Positions 25,634 through 32,816 of a stretch of DNA of 64,000 bases are shown here, piece after piece. This DNA is from JAFAHD01 sp963772515 (GTDB lineage Bacteria; Vulcanimicrobiota; Vulcanimicrobiia; Eremiobacterales; Eremiobacteraceae), in assembly GCA_963772515.1 (NCBI GenBank), contig CAVYXC010000003.1, positions 372,001-436,000 on the forward strand. The letters are read 5' to 3'. Position 1 is the first letter of the stretch; each line of letters opens with the position of its first letter. The notes below the pieces were generated by a model. That model did no database searches. It was not told the DNA's origin and was given only the letters and a program-made list of their open reading frames with translations. The translations under genes were made by a program, and so were the position numbers.

Positions 25634-26335
25634 TCACGCCACGATCGTCTTGAGCTTAGGCATATCGGTGATCACGATGTTGGCCGTCCGCATGTCGATG
25701 AGCTTCTCATCCCAGAACCGGTTGAGCATGCGGTTCACCGTCTCGCGCGTCGTGCCGATCATGTTCGCCATCTCTTGATTGGTCAAGCGCAAGGTCAGTC
25801 TCGTGCCATTGTCGGCCTGCTCGCCGAAATTCTTCGAAAGGTGGATCAGCAGCGACGCCAGGCGCGTGCGGATATCCTGATACGCGGCGGCTTGGATGGC
25901 CTGATTGGTCTCGCGCAGGCGCGACGAGAGCGCGAGCACCAGGCTCAAGCTCATCGCCGGGCTTTTCGCGAGCAGATCAAGGAAGTCTTTACGGGCCAGG
26001 ATGGCGACGTCAACGTCGCGCAGCGATTTGATGGTGGCCGAGCGCGGCGAGCCGTCGAGCACGCCCATCTCGCCGAAAAAATCACCCTCACGCAATATCG
26101 TGAGGATCGTCTCTTTGCCGTCGTTACTGATGCGGGTCACGGCGACGTTGCCGTTCACGACGATGAACAGGGCATCACCTGGATCGCCTTCGTACACGAG
26201 CACCGCATGCTTGGGATAATGACGTGCGATCATCAACGACGCCACCGTTGTGCGATCGTCGTCGGAGAATTCCGCGAACAGCGGCACCTTTTTCAGGAGC
26301 GCTGCGTCTAATGGCTTATCCGTGGTTCGCTGCAC
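25634..26335 (-). CDS. Crp/Fnr-family transcription regulator
   Basis: 233 residues. The N-terminal cyclic-nucleotide-binding beta-roll includes VLVYEGDPGDALFIVVNGNVAV and GDFFGEMGVLDGSPRSATIKSL (phosphate-binding-cassette region, E and R-S-A preserved in position). A dimerisation helix follows (SLSLVLALSSRLRETNQAIQ). The winged HTH is LTNQEMANMIGTTRETVNRMLNRF, very like Crp. No N-terminal cysteines for an FeS cluster, so ligand is more likely a nucleotide or none. GTG start. Its location between pilD and pilM suggests control of pilus genes; the ligand is not provable here. Confidence 0.9.
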   Translation of the reverse strand: MQRTTDKPLDAALLKKVPLFAEFSDDDRTTVASLMIARHYPKHAVLVYEGDPGDALFIVVNGNVAVTRISNDGKETILTILREGDFFGEMGVLDGSPRSATIKSLRDVDVAILARKDFLDLLAKSPAMSLSLVLALSSRLRETNQAIQAAAYQDIRTRLASLLIHLSKNFGEQADNGTRLTLRLTNQEMANMIGTTRETVNRMLNRFWDEKLIDMRTANIVITDMPKLKTIVA

Positions 26336-26389
26336 GATCTCACCGCCTCACAGTGACTATCGGCAGGCCGCGCCGGACCCTTGAGGACC

Positions 26390-27154
26390 CTAGCTCCCGA
26401 AGAGCATGCGATAGGCGTCGTACGGACCGGCGAACAGAGCGGGCGCAAAGGTCGCAAGTATGGCCGCTATCACCAAAAATGGACCGAACGGCAGTGCGTC
26501 CCGCCGGCCTCGGCGGCGAGCGACGAGGACTGGAATCGCCAGCAACGCGCCGATGATGAACGCTGCGGCGGCCGTCCACAGAACGAGCGGGAAGCCGAGG
26601 AACAAGCCGAGCATTGCCGCGAGCTTCACATCGCCCAGACCCATGCCGGCGCCGCGCGTCAACAGATAGATCGCACCGAAAATCGCTGCGCCCGCGAGCG
26701 CGCCCTCGAGGGCCGTCACGACGCGATGGGTCGCGATAGCCAACGCGATGCCGATGACGGCGCCGGCGATCGTCGTGCTATCCAACACGAGCAAGTGATC
26801 GAGGTCGATGAACGCGATGACGATGAGCAACGCCCCCAAAGCGCAGGCGCCTAAGGCGGTGACGGTCAGGCCAAACTCCAGAAAAGCAAGCGCGAACAGG
26901 CTGGCGGTGAGCGTTTCGACCAGCGGGTACCGTATCGCGATCGCCACCCCGCAGTGCCGGCACCGGCCGCGCAGCCAGACCCAGCTCAGCAGCGGGACGT
27001 TGTCGATGGGGCTAAGCGCGCGCCCGCATGCCGTGCAATGCGAACCGGGAAAGGCGAGCGATTCCCCGCGTGGTAGCCGATATATGACGACGTTGAGGAA
27101 CGAGCCGAACGCCAGGCCGATTAAGGCTGCGACGCCCGCTACCAGCGCCTGCAG
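26390..27154 (-). CDS. pilD: Prepilin peptidase / N-methyltransferase PilD (apparent CTG start)
   Basis: 254 residues if started at CTG 27154. The family N-terminus is complete in frame: GLAFGSFLNVVIYRLPRGE, the zinc tetracysteine (HCTACGR ... RCRHCG), then RYPLVE. The peptidase Asp residues are in FIDLDHLLVLD and GMGLGDVKLAA (GxGD). Six to eight membrane helices. Between the in-frame TAG (27165 region) and the first conserved residues there is no ATG, GTG or TTG; CTG 27154 has AGGAG 6 bases upstream, the site overlapping the pilin stop. The first conventional start (26947) would delete the zinc domain. Cleaves the two adjacent pilins at the FTLIEL leader. Confidence 0.88.
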   Translation of the reverse strand: MQALVAGVAALIGLAFGSFLNVVIYRLPRGESLAFPGSHCTACGRALSPIDNVPLLSWVWLRGRCRHCGVAIAIRYPLVETLTASLFALAFLEFGLTVTALGACALGALLIVIAFIDLDHLLVLDSTTIAGAVIGIALAIATHRVVTALEGALAGAAIFGAIYLLTRGAGMGLGDVKLAAMLGLFLGFPLVLWTAAAAFIIGALLAIPVLVARRRGRRDALPFGPFLVIAAILATFAPALFAGPYDAYRMLFGS

Positions 27155-27163
27155 CCTTTGCTC

Positions 27164-27607
27164 CTATTTACCGGCAAGGCCGGAATCCGAGCAATAAAAG
27201 ATTGTCATCGATCCCGCCGCGGCGTTCACAATCCGCACGGTCGGATCGTGGCCACCTGCATCCGTTATCTCGTACTTCACATCCGGTCGCGGGCAGTCGG
27301 GAGCGGCGACCGTATACTGATACTGTGCTCCACTCACAGGGTCAAGCGGAGTGCTCTGAAGATAGACCACGCTGCCGCCGAACATCGCGGGCGTCACCGC
27401 TTGGGTCGCAGGATAGACCCCTCCCGTGTCGACCGCGTATTCCTCAAGGGCCGCTGTTATTTGCCGTTCATTGCCTTCGCATGCGGCGGTCTGGGATTCC
27501 GCCCGCGCATGCAGGAAATTGGGAATGAGAATCGCCGCCAGTACGGCGAGGATCGCTATGACGATCATCAACTCGATGAGCGTGAAGGCCCGTGCAGATT
27601 TTCCCAT
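27164..27607 (-). CDS. Type IV pilin (second copy)
   Basis: 147 residues. Prepilin leader MGKSARA then FTLIELMIVIAILAVLAAIL, the methylated hydrophobic helix with Glu at +5. The globular part has two Cys late in the chain (DCPRPD and FYCSDSG) plus one after the helix (AACEGNE). The segment ALEEYAVDTGGVYP is shared with the neighbouring pilin and with the secreted protein at 50757. Follows the first pilin after a 101-base gap holding a hairpin. Could be a minor pilin or an alternative major subunit. Confidence 0.9.
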   Translation of the reverse strand: MGKSARAFTLIELMIVIAILAVLAAILIPNFLHARAESQTAACEGNERQITAALEEYAVDTGGVYPATQAVTPAMFGGSVVYLQSTPLDPVSGAQYQYTVAAPDCPRPDVKYEITDAGGHDPTVRIVNAAAGSMTIFYCSDSGLAGK

Positions 27608-27657
27608 GATCGCCTTGTGTATACCATGCCCAGGACTCAGCGGAGGCAGACATGACG

Positions 27658-27687
27658 AGAGGCCAGAGATGACTGTCTCCGGCCTCT
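27658..27687 (-). terminator. Hairpin between the two pilin genes
   Basis: AGAGGCC (27658-27664) pairs with GGCCTCT (27681-27687), extended inward by four further pairs after one mismatch, with a TGACTG loop. It begins 22 bases after the first pilin stop. No U-tract. Likely a transcript-stabilising or partially terminating structure that would keep the first pilin more abundant. Confidence 0.5.
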
Positions 27688-27708
27688 GATGCTGGACTGT
27701 GATTTCGT

Positions 27709-28167
27709 TTACGGTGAGCTTGTGATGCCCGATCCCGAGCAATATATGACCGATTTGTCTCCAAGCGTTCCGTTGGCGATTTGGACGGTGACGTCGTGAC
27801 CGCCCGTGTCGTCGATCTCGTAGGATTGGGTTCCGACGACGACGTTGCACTTGGCGTTCGCGGCCGGAGTTACGAGATTATAGCCCACATTCGTCACGGG
27901 ATCCGTAGGCGCCGTCGACATGTAGATGGTGTTGGGGGCTGCGAAGGCCGCGGCCACCGTACCGGCAGCTGGGTAGTTGCCACTATGATCTACGGCGTAC
28001 TCTTCGAGCGCCGTTGCGATTTGCTTCTCGTTGCCTTCACACGCTGCTGTTTGTGACTCGGCGCGCGCATGCAGGAAGTTGGGGATCAGGATCGCCGCCA
28101 AAATCGCGATGATCGCGATAACGATCATCAGCTCGATCAGCGTGAATCCCTTTTGAAGTTTCTTCAC
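27709..28167 (-). CDS. Type IV pilin, probable major subunit
   Basis: 152 residues, GTG start with AGAGAGG 9 bases upstream. Leader MKKLQKG then FTLIELMIVIAIIAILAAIL and NFLHARAESQTAACEGNE. The C-terminal domain is beta-rich with Cys in NAKCNVV and IYCSGSG. Its first ~40 mature residues are nearly identical to those of the next pilin, also at DNA level, indicating duplication or gene conversion. It has the longest upstream region (188 bases) in the pilus block, a strong ribosome site and a hairpin behind it, so I infer it is the major pilin. Confidence 0.92.
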   Translation of the reverse strand: MKKLQKGFTLIELMIVIAIIAILAAILIPNFLHARAESQTAACEGNEKQIATALEEYAVDHSGNYPAAGTVAAAFAAPNTIYMSTAPTDPVTNVGYNLVTPAANAKCNVVVGTQSYEIDDTGGHDVTVQIANGTLGDKSVIYCSGSGITSSP

Positions 28168-28192
28168 GAAAATAGTCCTCTCTTAGCTTTAG

Positions 28193-28204
28193 ACAAGTAC
28201 TTGT
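28193..28204. promoter_or_regulatory. 12-base perfect palindrome upstream of the first pilin
   Basis: ACAAGTACTTGT at 26-37 bases before the GTG of the pilin gene, in the only long non-coding stretch within the pil block. A dimeric regulator could bind here. No confident -10/-35 pair could be chosen around it. Confidence 0.3.
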
Positions 28205-28355
28205 GCTTGCTCCCGATCGACCGTCACTTCCACAGACGGCCGCGCGCCGCGAAACCCTTGTTCGCGTCGTGCGTCACGCGCCGGGGATAACTTTCCTATC
28301 GTACAATGCCCGTTTGGGTCTTAGCGCAGACATGCTCGTGTCCCGAGCGCCGGGA

Positions 28356-29111
28356 TTAGATAAGACGATTGCGCATCTTACCAAGCGTCCGGGCAAGAAC
28401 TCGTGACACCTGGCGCTGCGTAGAACCGATTCGCTGCGCGATCTCGGTCTGGGTGAGATCCATGAAGAAGAACAAATAGATCACGCGCTTTTCGAAGTCG
28501 GCCAGTTGATCAATGGCCATATCCAGCGTCACGCGATCTTCGATCGGCAGTTGAAAAGTCATATGACGGCGGCTGCGGATGGCGTCGAGCCGCACGTGGA
28601 CGTCAGGCGCCTCCGCGGTCGGCGTCAGCGACATCAGATTGTACGAGGCGCGAAGTTTGAAGATCTCCTGGACGCCCTCGGGCGTCACGTTCATGCGCTC
28701 CGCAAGCTCGTCGACGGTCGGTTCCCGCTGCAGCGCGGCGGCCAGCTCATCACGCGCGGCGTGCAGTTGCGTGTTGAGCGCGCGATACCAGCGCGGCGGC
28801 TTTATGACCGGTGCTTGATCGCGGAGATAATGGGTGATCTCACCCGCGATCATCGGGCGCGCGTAGGCCTCGAACGGCACGCCCATGCTCGGATCGAAGT
28901 TCTCGACCGCCTTGATAAGCCCGACGTAACCGACCTGCGTGAGATCGTCGCGCATACCGGGATCACGGGCGAAATGGCCGGCAATCCGTTTGACGAGGGG
29001 CATGTGGCGCACGACCAATGCATCGCGCAGCTCGAGCGACCGGCTCTCCCGGTACTCCTCGAACTCCGGATTGGGCGCGATGTTCGCAGGCGCCGCCAAA
29101 GTCGCTCCCAC
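28356..29111 (-). CDS. RNA polymerase sigma factor, SigB/SigF/FliA-like
   Basis: 251 residues. Region 2: ALVVRHMPLVKRIAGHFA, DDLTQVGYVGLIKAVENFDPSMGVPFEAYA. Region 3: LQREPTVDELAERMNVTPEGV. Region 4: LTQTEIAQRIGSTQRQVSRVLAR. All three regions place it in the group 3 alternative sigma factors. GTG 29111 begins 2 bases after the pilC stop, so it is translationally linked to pilC. No anti-sigma gene is adjacent. Its position directly before the pilin promoter region suggests it drives pilin or related genes (inference). Confidence 0.9.
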   Translation of the reverse strand: MGATLAAPANIAPNPEFEEYRESRSLELRDALVVRHMPLVKRIAGHFARDPGMRDDLTQVGYVGLIKAVENFDPSMGVPFEAYARPMIAGEITHYLRDQAPVIKPPRWYRALNTQLHAARDELAAALQREPTVDELAERMNVTPEGVQEIFKLRASYNLMSLTPTAEAPDVHVRLDAIRSRRHMTFQLPIEDRVTLDMAIDQLADFEKRVIYLFFFMDLTQTEIAQRIGSTQRQVSRVLARTLGKMRNRLI

Positions 29112-29113
29112 GT

Positions 29114-30340
29114 CTATTTGATGTTCCCGATGATCTGGTAGAGCGGCAGGAACACCGAGATGACGATGAAGCCCACGATGAAGCCCATGATGAGGATCAA
29201 GATCGGCTCGAGCAGGGAAGTCAGTGAGGCGAGCATGTACTCGACTTCGGTGTCGTAGAAATCGGAGATCTTCGAGAGCATGCCGTCCAAGTTTCCGGTC
29301 TCCTCGCCGACTGCCACCATCTGGGTCACCAGGGGCGGGAAGAGCCCGGAGAGCTGTAAAGGCACGGCGATCGACTCACCCTCACGAACCGATTCCCTCA
29401 CCTTATTGACCGTCTCGGCGACGACTTCGTTACCGGAGGCCTTGCCCACGATCTCGAGCGCCTGCATGATCGGAACGCCGGACTGCAACAGCGTCCCGAG
29501 CGTGCGGCAAAAACGTGAAATGGCGACTTTGCGGATCAGGATGCCGAACACCGGCAATTTGAGCTTGAACGCGTCGTACTGGCGCCGCCCGATCTGCGTG
29601 CTCGTATAACGGTTGAATAGGAAGAAACCGACGATCGCGGCGATGATCGTGGGGACGAAGATATATGGATTGCGGGCGCCGTTGGTGAACGCGATTAGTA
29701 TCTTCGTGGGTACCGGCAGCTTCATATTCATTCCGGCGAACAGCTCGACGAAGGTCGGCATGATGAAGATGACCAGGAACATGACGATGAGCACGGCCAT
29801 GACGAGGATGACCGCGGGGTAGGTCATCGCCGACTTGACCTTCTTCTTGAGGTTGAAGTCTTTTTCGAGGAAAGTCGCGAGCCGGTTGAGGACGTCGTCG
29901 AGGATGCCGCCCAGCTCGCCGGCGCGCACCATGTTGACGAACAGCGGCGAGAAGACTTTGGGGAACTTGCCCAGCGCCGCCGCCAAGGTCGAGCCGCCCT
30001 CGACTTCGCGCCGCACGGCCGTGATCACGGGCTTGAGCACCCCGTCTTCGGTCTGCACGCTCAGCACGTCCAGGCAGCGCACCATGGCCAAACCGGCGTT
30101 GATCATGGTCGCGAACTGGCGCGCGAACACGACGAGCGCCTGCTCGTTGACCCCGCGAAAACGCTGGAAGATCTGCCCGACGTCCGCGTTCAGACCGGTG
30201 GTCTGTTTCTGCGTGATGCCGGTCACGTAATAGTTCATCTCGCGGAGCTTGGCGCGCAGGACGCGCTCGTTCTCTGCCTCGATGACGCCGTTGACCGATT
30301 TTCCAGTCGAGTCCTTGGCTTGATACGCGAAACTTGGCAT
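29114..30340 (-). CDS. pilC: Type IV pilus inner-membrane platform protein PilC
   Basis: 408 residues. Starts PSFAYQAKDSTGKSVNGVIEAEN, the GspF/PilC N-terminus, followed by two T2SSF repeats (FARQFATMINAGLAMVRCLDVL ... and FCRTLGTLLQSGVPIMQALEIVG) and three membrane helices (AVILVMAVLIVMFLVIFIM; YIFVPTIIAAIVGFFLF; LILIMGFIVGFIVISVFLPLY). It is the platform contacted by PilB and PilT. Preceded by a 23-residue micro-ORF after pilT and followed by the sigma gene. Confidence 0.95.
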   Translation of the reverse strand: MPSFAYQAKDSTGKSVNGVIEAENERVLRAKLREMNYYVTGITQKQTTGLNADVGQIFQRFRGVNEQALVVFARQFATMINAGLAMVRCLDVLSVQTEDGVLKPVITAVRREVEGGSTLAAALGKFPKVFSPLFVNMVRAGELGGILDDVLNRLATFLEKDFNLKKKVKSAMTYPAVILVMAVLIVMFLVIFIMPTFVELFAGMNMKLPVPTKILIAFTNGARNPYIFVPTIIAAIVGFFLFNRYTSTQIGRRQYDAFKLKLPVFGILIRKVAISRFCRTLGTLLQSGVPIMQALEIVGKASGNEVVAETVNKVRESVREGESIAVPLQLSGLFPPLVTQMVAVGEETGNLDGMLSKISDFYDTEVEYMLASLTSLLEPILILIMGFIVGFIVISVFLPLYQIIGNIK

Positions 30341-30355
30341 TGATGTTCCCTTAGC

Positions 30356-30427
30356 TTAGAGTTTGACTGCTTGGCCGACGACCAAGATCACGAGTAATAT
30401 CAACAGCCACAAGAGCGACATCTGCAT
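30356..30427 (-). CDS. Predicted 23-residue single-pass membrane micro-protein between pilT and pilC
   Basis: ATG 30427 to TAA 30358-30356. It begins MQMSLLWLLILL and ends GQAVKL: one hydrophobic helix of about 17 residues with a short positive tail. A purine-rich GGGAGGGGG run lies 6-14 bases upstream, better than many ribosome sites in this window. The gap between pilT and pilC is otherwise unexplained. It is far below normal gene-calling length. Similar tiny membrane proteins act as stabilising subunits of membrane complexes; a PilC or PilT partner role is inference. Confidence 0.5.
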   Translation of the reverse strand: MQMSLLWLLILLVILVVGQAVKL

Positions 30428-30454
30428 AGCTGGTTCCCCCTCCCTTTCGGCGCC

Positions 30455-31543
30455 CTAGTTACCTTCGATGAGCTTGCGCAGATCTTCGGGATGCATGGAC
30501 GCGTTGAACGCTTCCTCGGCGGTGATCATGTGCTTGCGGACCAGGTCGCGTAACGACATGTCGAAGGTCTGCATGTGCATGCCGCGGCTGGTCACGATCG
30601 AGTTGTGGATCTGGTGCGTCTTGTTCTCACGGATAAGATTGCGGATAGCGGGCGTCGCCACCATGACCTCGGCGGCGGGTACGCGTCCGACGCCCGACGC
30701 ATGCGGCAGCAGGCGCAGGCAGACGACCGCCTCGATGACCGAGGCGAGCTGCACGCGGATCTGCTGTTGCTGGTGGGCCGGGAAGACGTCGATGATGCGG
30801 TCGATGGTCTGGGCCGCATCCGAGGTGTGCAGCGTGGCGAACACGAGGTGGCCGGTCTCCGCGATGGTCAGCGTGACCGCGATGGTCTCCATGTCGCGCA
30901 TTTCGCCGACCAGCACGACGTCCGGATCTTCGCGCAACGCGGCCCGCAGCGCGTTCGGGAACGAGTGCGTGTCTTGCCCGACCTCGCGTTGGTTGACGAT
31001 CGACATCTTGTGGAAGTGCAGATACTCGATCGGGTCTTCCATCGTCATGATGTGGCGCGCCATGCTCGCGTTGACGACATCGAGCATCGACGCGAGCGCG
31101 GTCGACTTGCCTGAGCCGGTCGGCCCCGTGACGAGGATAAGACCCGCCGGGCGCAAGGTCAAATCGGACATGACGGTCGGCAGGTTCAGCGTCGACAGCG
31201 GCGGCACGGTGGACGGGATCGCGCGGAACGCGGCGCCGATGACGCCGCGCTGCTTGAACGCGTTGACGCGGAAGCGGCCGAAGCCCTTGAGGCCGTGCGA
31301 GAAGTCGAGCTCGAGATTCTTCTCGAAACGCTCCTTCTGCGCATCCGTGAGAATGCTATAGACGAGGCGTTTGGTGTCCTCCGGACTGAGCTTAGGGAAC
31401 TCGGTCGGCGCGAGCCGGCCGTCGATCCGCAAGGTCGGCGGCAAGCCGACGGACATGTGAAGGTCGGATGCGCCGCGCTCGATCGTCACGCGCATCAATT
31501 CGTCCATCCGAAGCCCGAGGAGATCGCTTACATTGGCAGCCAT
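30455..31543 (-). CDS. pilT: Pilus retraction ATPase PilT
   Basis: 362 residues. N-terminal PAS-like domain (ASDLHMSVGLPPTLRIDG), Walker A GPTGSGKST, Asp box (MTMEDPIEYLH), Walker B (PDVVLVGEMRD), His box (GHLVFATLHT), and the AIRNLIRE motif that distinguishes PilT from PilB. It drives pilus disassembly and twitching. ATG 31543 (GGAG upstream) is preferred over the longer frame from 31603. First gene of the minus-strand pil block; divergent from hddA with a 179-base gap in which I see no confident promoter. Confidence 0.95.
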   Translation of the reverse strand: MAANVSDLLGLRMDELMRVTIERGASDLHMSVGLPPTLRIDGRLAPTEFPKLSPEDTKRLVYSILTDAQKERFEKNLELDFSHGLKGFGRFRVNAFKQRGVIGAAFRAIPSTVPPLSTLNLPTVMSDLTLRPAGLILVTGPTGSGKSTALASMLDVVNASMARHIMTMEDPIEYLHFHKMSIVNQREVGQDTHSFPNALRAALREDPDVVLVGEMRDMETIAVTLTIAETGHLVFATLHTSDAAQTIDRIIDVFPAHQQQQIRVQLASVIEAVVCLRLLPHASGVGRVPAAEVMVATPAIRNLIRENKTHQIHNSIVTSRGMHMQTFDMSLRDLVRKHMITAEEAFNASMHPEDLRKLIEGN

Positions 31544-31722
31544 TGTTCTCCGCTCCGTGCCGGCCATAGCCGAATAGGGCCACAGCCCGGCCTTTGTAGA
31601 CAATATCGGCAGGGCGCGCTGGTTTCGCTAGCCCAGCCGGAGAGCCATGCCGCACGGTCCCGGCGGGCAGTCACAGTTCGTCCCAGGCGAAGCGGTGAGG
31701 GCGCCCGAATCCGAGAGGCGGC

Positions 31723-32805
31723 GTGTATAGACGAGCCGTTTCTCTGGCGCCCGGGGTTCCGGCGACCTCGTTCGACGTCATCCGCAGCCGCGCGCCCCTC
31801 CGCATCAGCTTCTGCGGCGGCGGGACCGATGTACCCCCCTATCCCGAACGTTTCGGCGGCTGCGTCCTCTCGTGCGCCATCGACAAGTATGCCTTCGTCA
31901 GCCTGCGCTCGCGCGACGACGAGAGCATCCGCGTCCATAGCTCCGATTTCAATCGCGTGGCCGAGTTCCGCGGCCAAAGCCCGCTCGACGGCACGATCGA
32001 CCTCGCCCAGACCATCTTCCACCGCTTCGGCACGCACTCGCTCGATTGCTATATGAGTTCGGACGCCCCTCCGGGCAGCGGCCTTGGCTCGTCATCCGCG
32101 ATGATCGTCGCGCTCATCGCGGCGCTTGCGCGGCGCGAAGGGCGCCATCTGTCCGACTACGAGATGGCCGACCTCGCCTACGCCGTCGAACGGACGGACC
32201 TCAACATCCAAGGCGGGATGCAAGACCAATACGCGGCGACGTTCGGCGGATTCAACTTCATAGAATTCACGAGCGAGGGCGTGCTCGTCAACCCCCTGCG
32301 CATCAGCGAAGACGCGCTCAACGAACTGCATTGCCACCTGCTGCTGTGCTACACCGGCGTGACGCGCGTGTCATCGAGCATCCTGCGCGAGCAGACCGAC
32401 AACGTCGTCGCTGCGGTGCCTGACGTCATGGACAGCCTGGCGGAGCTCAAAGTGCTCACGCTCGAGCTCAAACGTTCGTTGCTGCAGAACCGCTTCGTGG
32501 AATTCGGAGAGATCCTCGACCGCGCATGGTACCTGAAGAAGCGCCTCGCATCCGGCATCTCGAGCCCCTCGATCGACGAGTTTTACAACATCGCCAAGAG
32601 CGCCGGCGCTATCGGCGGCAAACTGCTCGGTGCCGGCGGCGGCGGCTTCTTGTTGATCTTCGCGCCCTTCACGCGGCGCGACAAGATCCGCGAGCGGCTC
32701 GAGCTCGCAGGCGGCAAGGTCGTCGACTTCCAATTCGATCAGCGGGGCGTGCGCACGTGGTTGGCTGCGGGCGACACCTGGATCGAACAACCGGTGGCCC
32801 AATAA
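31723..32805 (+). CDS. hddA: GHMP sugar kinase, D-glycero-alpha-D-manno-heptose-7-phosphate kinase-like
   Basis: 360 residues. GHMP motifs: APLRISFCGGGTDVPPYPE (motif 1), SDAPPGSGLGSSSAMIVAL (ATP loop, motif 2) and KLLGAGGGGFLLIF (motif 3). This combination, with the FCGGGTD start, matches HddA, which phosphorylates heptose-7-P at C1 for GDP-heptose. GTG 31723 has GAGAGG upstream. None of the partner heptose genes (gmhA, gmhB, hddC) lies nearby, so the substrate could be another sugar. Convergent with the acyltransferase gene, 11 bases between the stops. Confidence 0.8.
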   Translation: MYRRAVSLAPGVPATSFDVIRSRAPLRISFCGGGTDVPPYPERFGGCVLSCAIDKYAFVSLRSRDDESIRVHSSDFNRVAEFRGQSPLDGTIDLAQTIFHRFGTHSLDCYMSSDAPPGSGLGSSSAMIVALIAALARREGRHLSDYEMADLAYAVERTDLNIQGGMQDQYAATFGGFNFIEFTSEGVLVNPLRISEDALNELHCHLLLCYTGVTRVSSSILREQTDNVVAAVPDVMDSLAELKVLTLELKRSLLQNRFVEFGEILDRAWYLKKRLASGISSPSIDEFYNIAKSAGAIGGKLLGAGGGGFLLIFAPFTRRDKIRERLELAGGKVVDFQFDQRGVRTWLAAGDTWIEQPVAQ

Positions 32806-32816
32806 CCGCGAAGCTA

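Noticed and set aside
25552..25653. Plus-strand coding of SGRVYSTD-like peptides at both repeat sites
   Set aside because: The peptide similarity comes from the nucleotide palindrome; neither frame has a start, ribosome site or conserved neighbours.
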